A program made the position numbers and the translations under genes. DNA of 35,086 nt from Anaerolineaceae bacterium (GTDB taxonomy: Bacteria > Chloroflexota > Anaerolineae > Anaerolineales > Anaerolineaceae), in NCBI GenBank assembly GCA_017417055.1, contig JAFPZX010000170.1, positions 1 to 35,086 of the forward strand, given 5' to 3'. Shown here piece after piece: positions 34,406-35,086 of this stretch (position 1 is the first letter of the stretch; each line of letters starts with the position of its first letter). Below the pieces are notes generated by a model that did no database searches, was not told the origin of the DNA, and worked only from the letters and a program-made list of their open reading frames with translations.

Positions 34406-34488
34406 GAATGAGTCAAAGCAACCTGTTCTGTTGACTCAAGTCTGAGTTAACAAAAACAAGTCACTATGGCTCGATGTGGAACAGTTAC
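34406..34488 (+). repeat. Dispersed element B, copy 2
   Basis: Same element as 33390-33471 in the opposite orientation. It contains GTTCTGTTGACTCAAGTC and ends GAACAGTTAC, only 11 bp before element A copy 3. That end and the start of element A form an inverted repeat ACAGTTAC / GTAACTGT. Confidence 0.7.
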
Positions 34489-34499
34489 GATATAAGAAT

Positions 34500-34585
34500 G
34501 TAACTGTTAAGAGTATTCGCAGACTGGTGATTCGGACAGTCCTCTCCAACTTGATTTCGAGTTTGCGGTGACAGTCCCGGTATTT
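34500..34585 (+). mobile_element. 95-bp dispersed element A, copy 3 (right end lost)
   Basis: It begins GTAACTGTTAAGAG and keeps the blocks CTGGTGATTCGGACAGTCC and TGACAGTCCCGGTA, but the terminal CAGTTAC is missing, so the right end is decayed or deleted. It lies about 20 nt upstream of the start codon at 34607 in sense orientation, like the other two copies. A TATAAG at 34491-34496 just before it could also serve as a -10 box. Confidence 0.75.
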
Positions 34586-34606
34586 TTGAGAAAGGAGAAA
34601 CTGAAA

Positions 34607-35086
34607 ATGACAATGATGGCGGCAGAAGTAATGAAAAACGCAGTGAATACGCAGCGTGATGTTCCGGCTCCGGCGACTGAAAACCGCGGGATCCTCACGA
34701 ACATCAAGGCCGCCGATCTGCCGGACGAGTCGCTCATTGAGTTCAGCAACGCTCCTTTTGAATTTGAAAGCACCGCGGCGTTATTATGGCAGGACACGCA
34801 GACAGTTTATGTTCACGCCTGCACTGCCAACCGCTTTTCTGAAAATTATCTGACCTTCTGCGGCATGCTGGAAAAAAACATCAAACAGCTCGGATCTTTA
34901 TGCCTGACGAAAGCAGTTTTAGAACAGAACGGCATGTCTTTTCCAAACCTTTCCGAAATGTCCATCAAAGAACTGGTGTGCATGGTCTCCTTCCATCTGC
35001 GCAAAGCTCATGCCGCGCTGGAGGGGATCTATCAGGACAACAGCATTTTGGGGATGACTTACCTGAACTGGGAATTCCGCTGGGCA
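34607..35086 (+). CDS. Unknown protein, 3' end beyond the window
   Basis: A frame of 160 codons without a stop, starting at 34607 after AAAGGAG (34591-34597) and continuing past the window edge. The product begins MTMMAAEVMKNAVNTQ, followed by a Pro/Ala-containing stretch, then a mixed alpha/beta region with FEFESTAALLWQDTQTVYVH and a helix-rich part containing MLEKNIKQLGSLCLTKAVLE and ELVCMVSFHLRKAHAALEG. There is no signal peptide. I do not recognise a family from this part. The promoter at 34343-34370 and the two-element leader make it a possible member of the same regulon as the AAA+ and HD-RyR genes. Confidence 0.75.
   Translation, partial: MTMMAAEVMKNAVNTQRDVPAPATENRGILTNIKAADLPDESLIEFSNAPFEFESTAALLWQDTQTVYVHACTANRFSENYLTFCGMLEKNIKQLGSLCLTKAVLEQNGMSFPNLSEMSIKELVCMVSFHLRKAHAALEGIYQDNSILGMTYLNWEFRWA

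Larger units (their letters stand above)
34154..34606. other. Long non-coding gap with terminator, promoter and two repeats
   Basis: This 453-bp gap contains, in order, a UUCG-loop terminator at 34259-34280, a promoter at 34343-34370, element B copy 2 at 34406-34488, element A copy 3 at 34500-34585 and a ribosome binding site at 34591-34597. The gene after it would therefore have an untranslated leader of about 230 nt. Confidence 0.75.

Overview
The window looks like a bacterial chromosome fragment, probably from an anaerobe. Its genes mostly carry strong AGGAGG-type ribosome binding sites, the promoters I can see are sigma70/sigmaA-like, and it holds a very large secreted repeat protein and a peptide ABC importer. 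The secreted protein at 30539-32041 has immunoglobulin-like repeats with C-(3-5)-C pairs, which I associate with Anaerolineae (Chloroflexota), but a clostridial host cannot be excluded. By eye, the left two thirds (to about 22.7 kb) is richer in G+C than the right third, which is AT-richer, full of small dispersed repeats, and has an accessory character.

Layout. 1-552: five and a fraction tandem 105-106 bp repeat units, each with two hairpins. 596-16969: one giant secreted protein (about 5457 aa) made of seven beta-helix blocks, 26 tandem InlB-type B-repeats, MBG-like domains and a Cys-containing C-terminus. 17182-22716: a complete peptide-type ABC importer (binding protein, two permeases, two ATPases) with a clear promoter, a terminator after the binding-protein gene and a final terminator. 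22883-23269 (minus): a small unknown protein. 23865-25735: a two-gene operon of a Lon/MoxR-like AAA+ ATPase and a YbjN-like acidic protein. 26045-26758: a 2H phosphoesterase-like protein. 26842-30257 (minus): a two-gene operon encoding an HD-phosphohydrolase/RyR fusion followed by a membrane TIR protein with a BspA-type leucine-rich-repeat ectodomain. 30539-32041 and 32115-32843: two secreted proteins. 32906-33385: a left-handed beta-helix acetyltransferase-like protein. 33524-34153: a TehB-like methyltransferase. 34607-35086: an unknown gene running off the window.

The most interesting part is 23.7-34.6 kb. A TIR-transmembrane-LRR protein (a Toll-like architecture in reversed order) is co-transcribed with an HD-RyR protein and converges on a 2H phosphoesterase. 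All three are domain types that recur in nucleotide-signal and conflict systems. A 95-bp element with 12-bp terminal inverted repeats occurs three times, each time in the sense orientation and 20-50 bp upstream of a start codon: the AAA+ gene, the HD-RyR gene and the last partial gene. One copy is flanked by a perfect 8-bp direct repeat. This could be a miniature transposable element that has become a shared leader, linking these loci in one regulon. A second element family (about 82 bp) and a family of GGGGAC/GTCCCC palindromes, which seem to serve as terminators, fill the remaining gaps.
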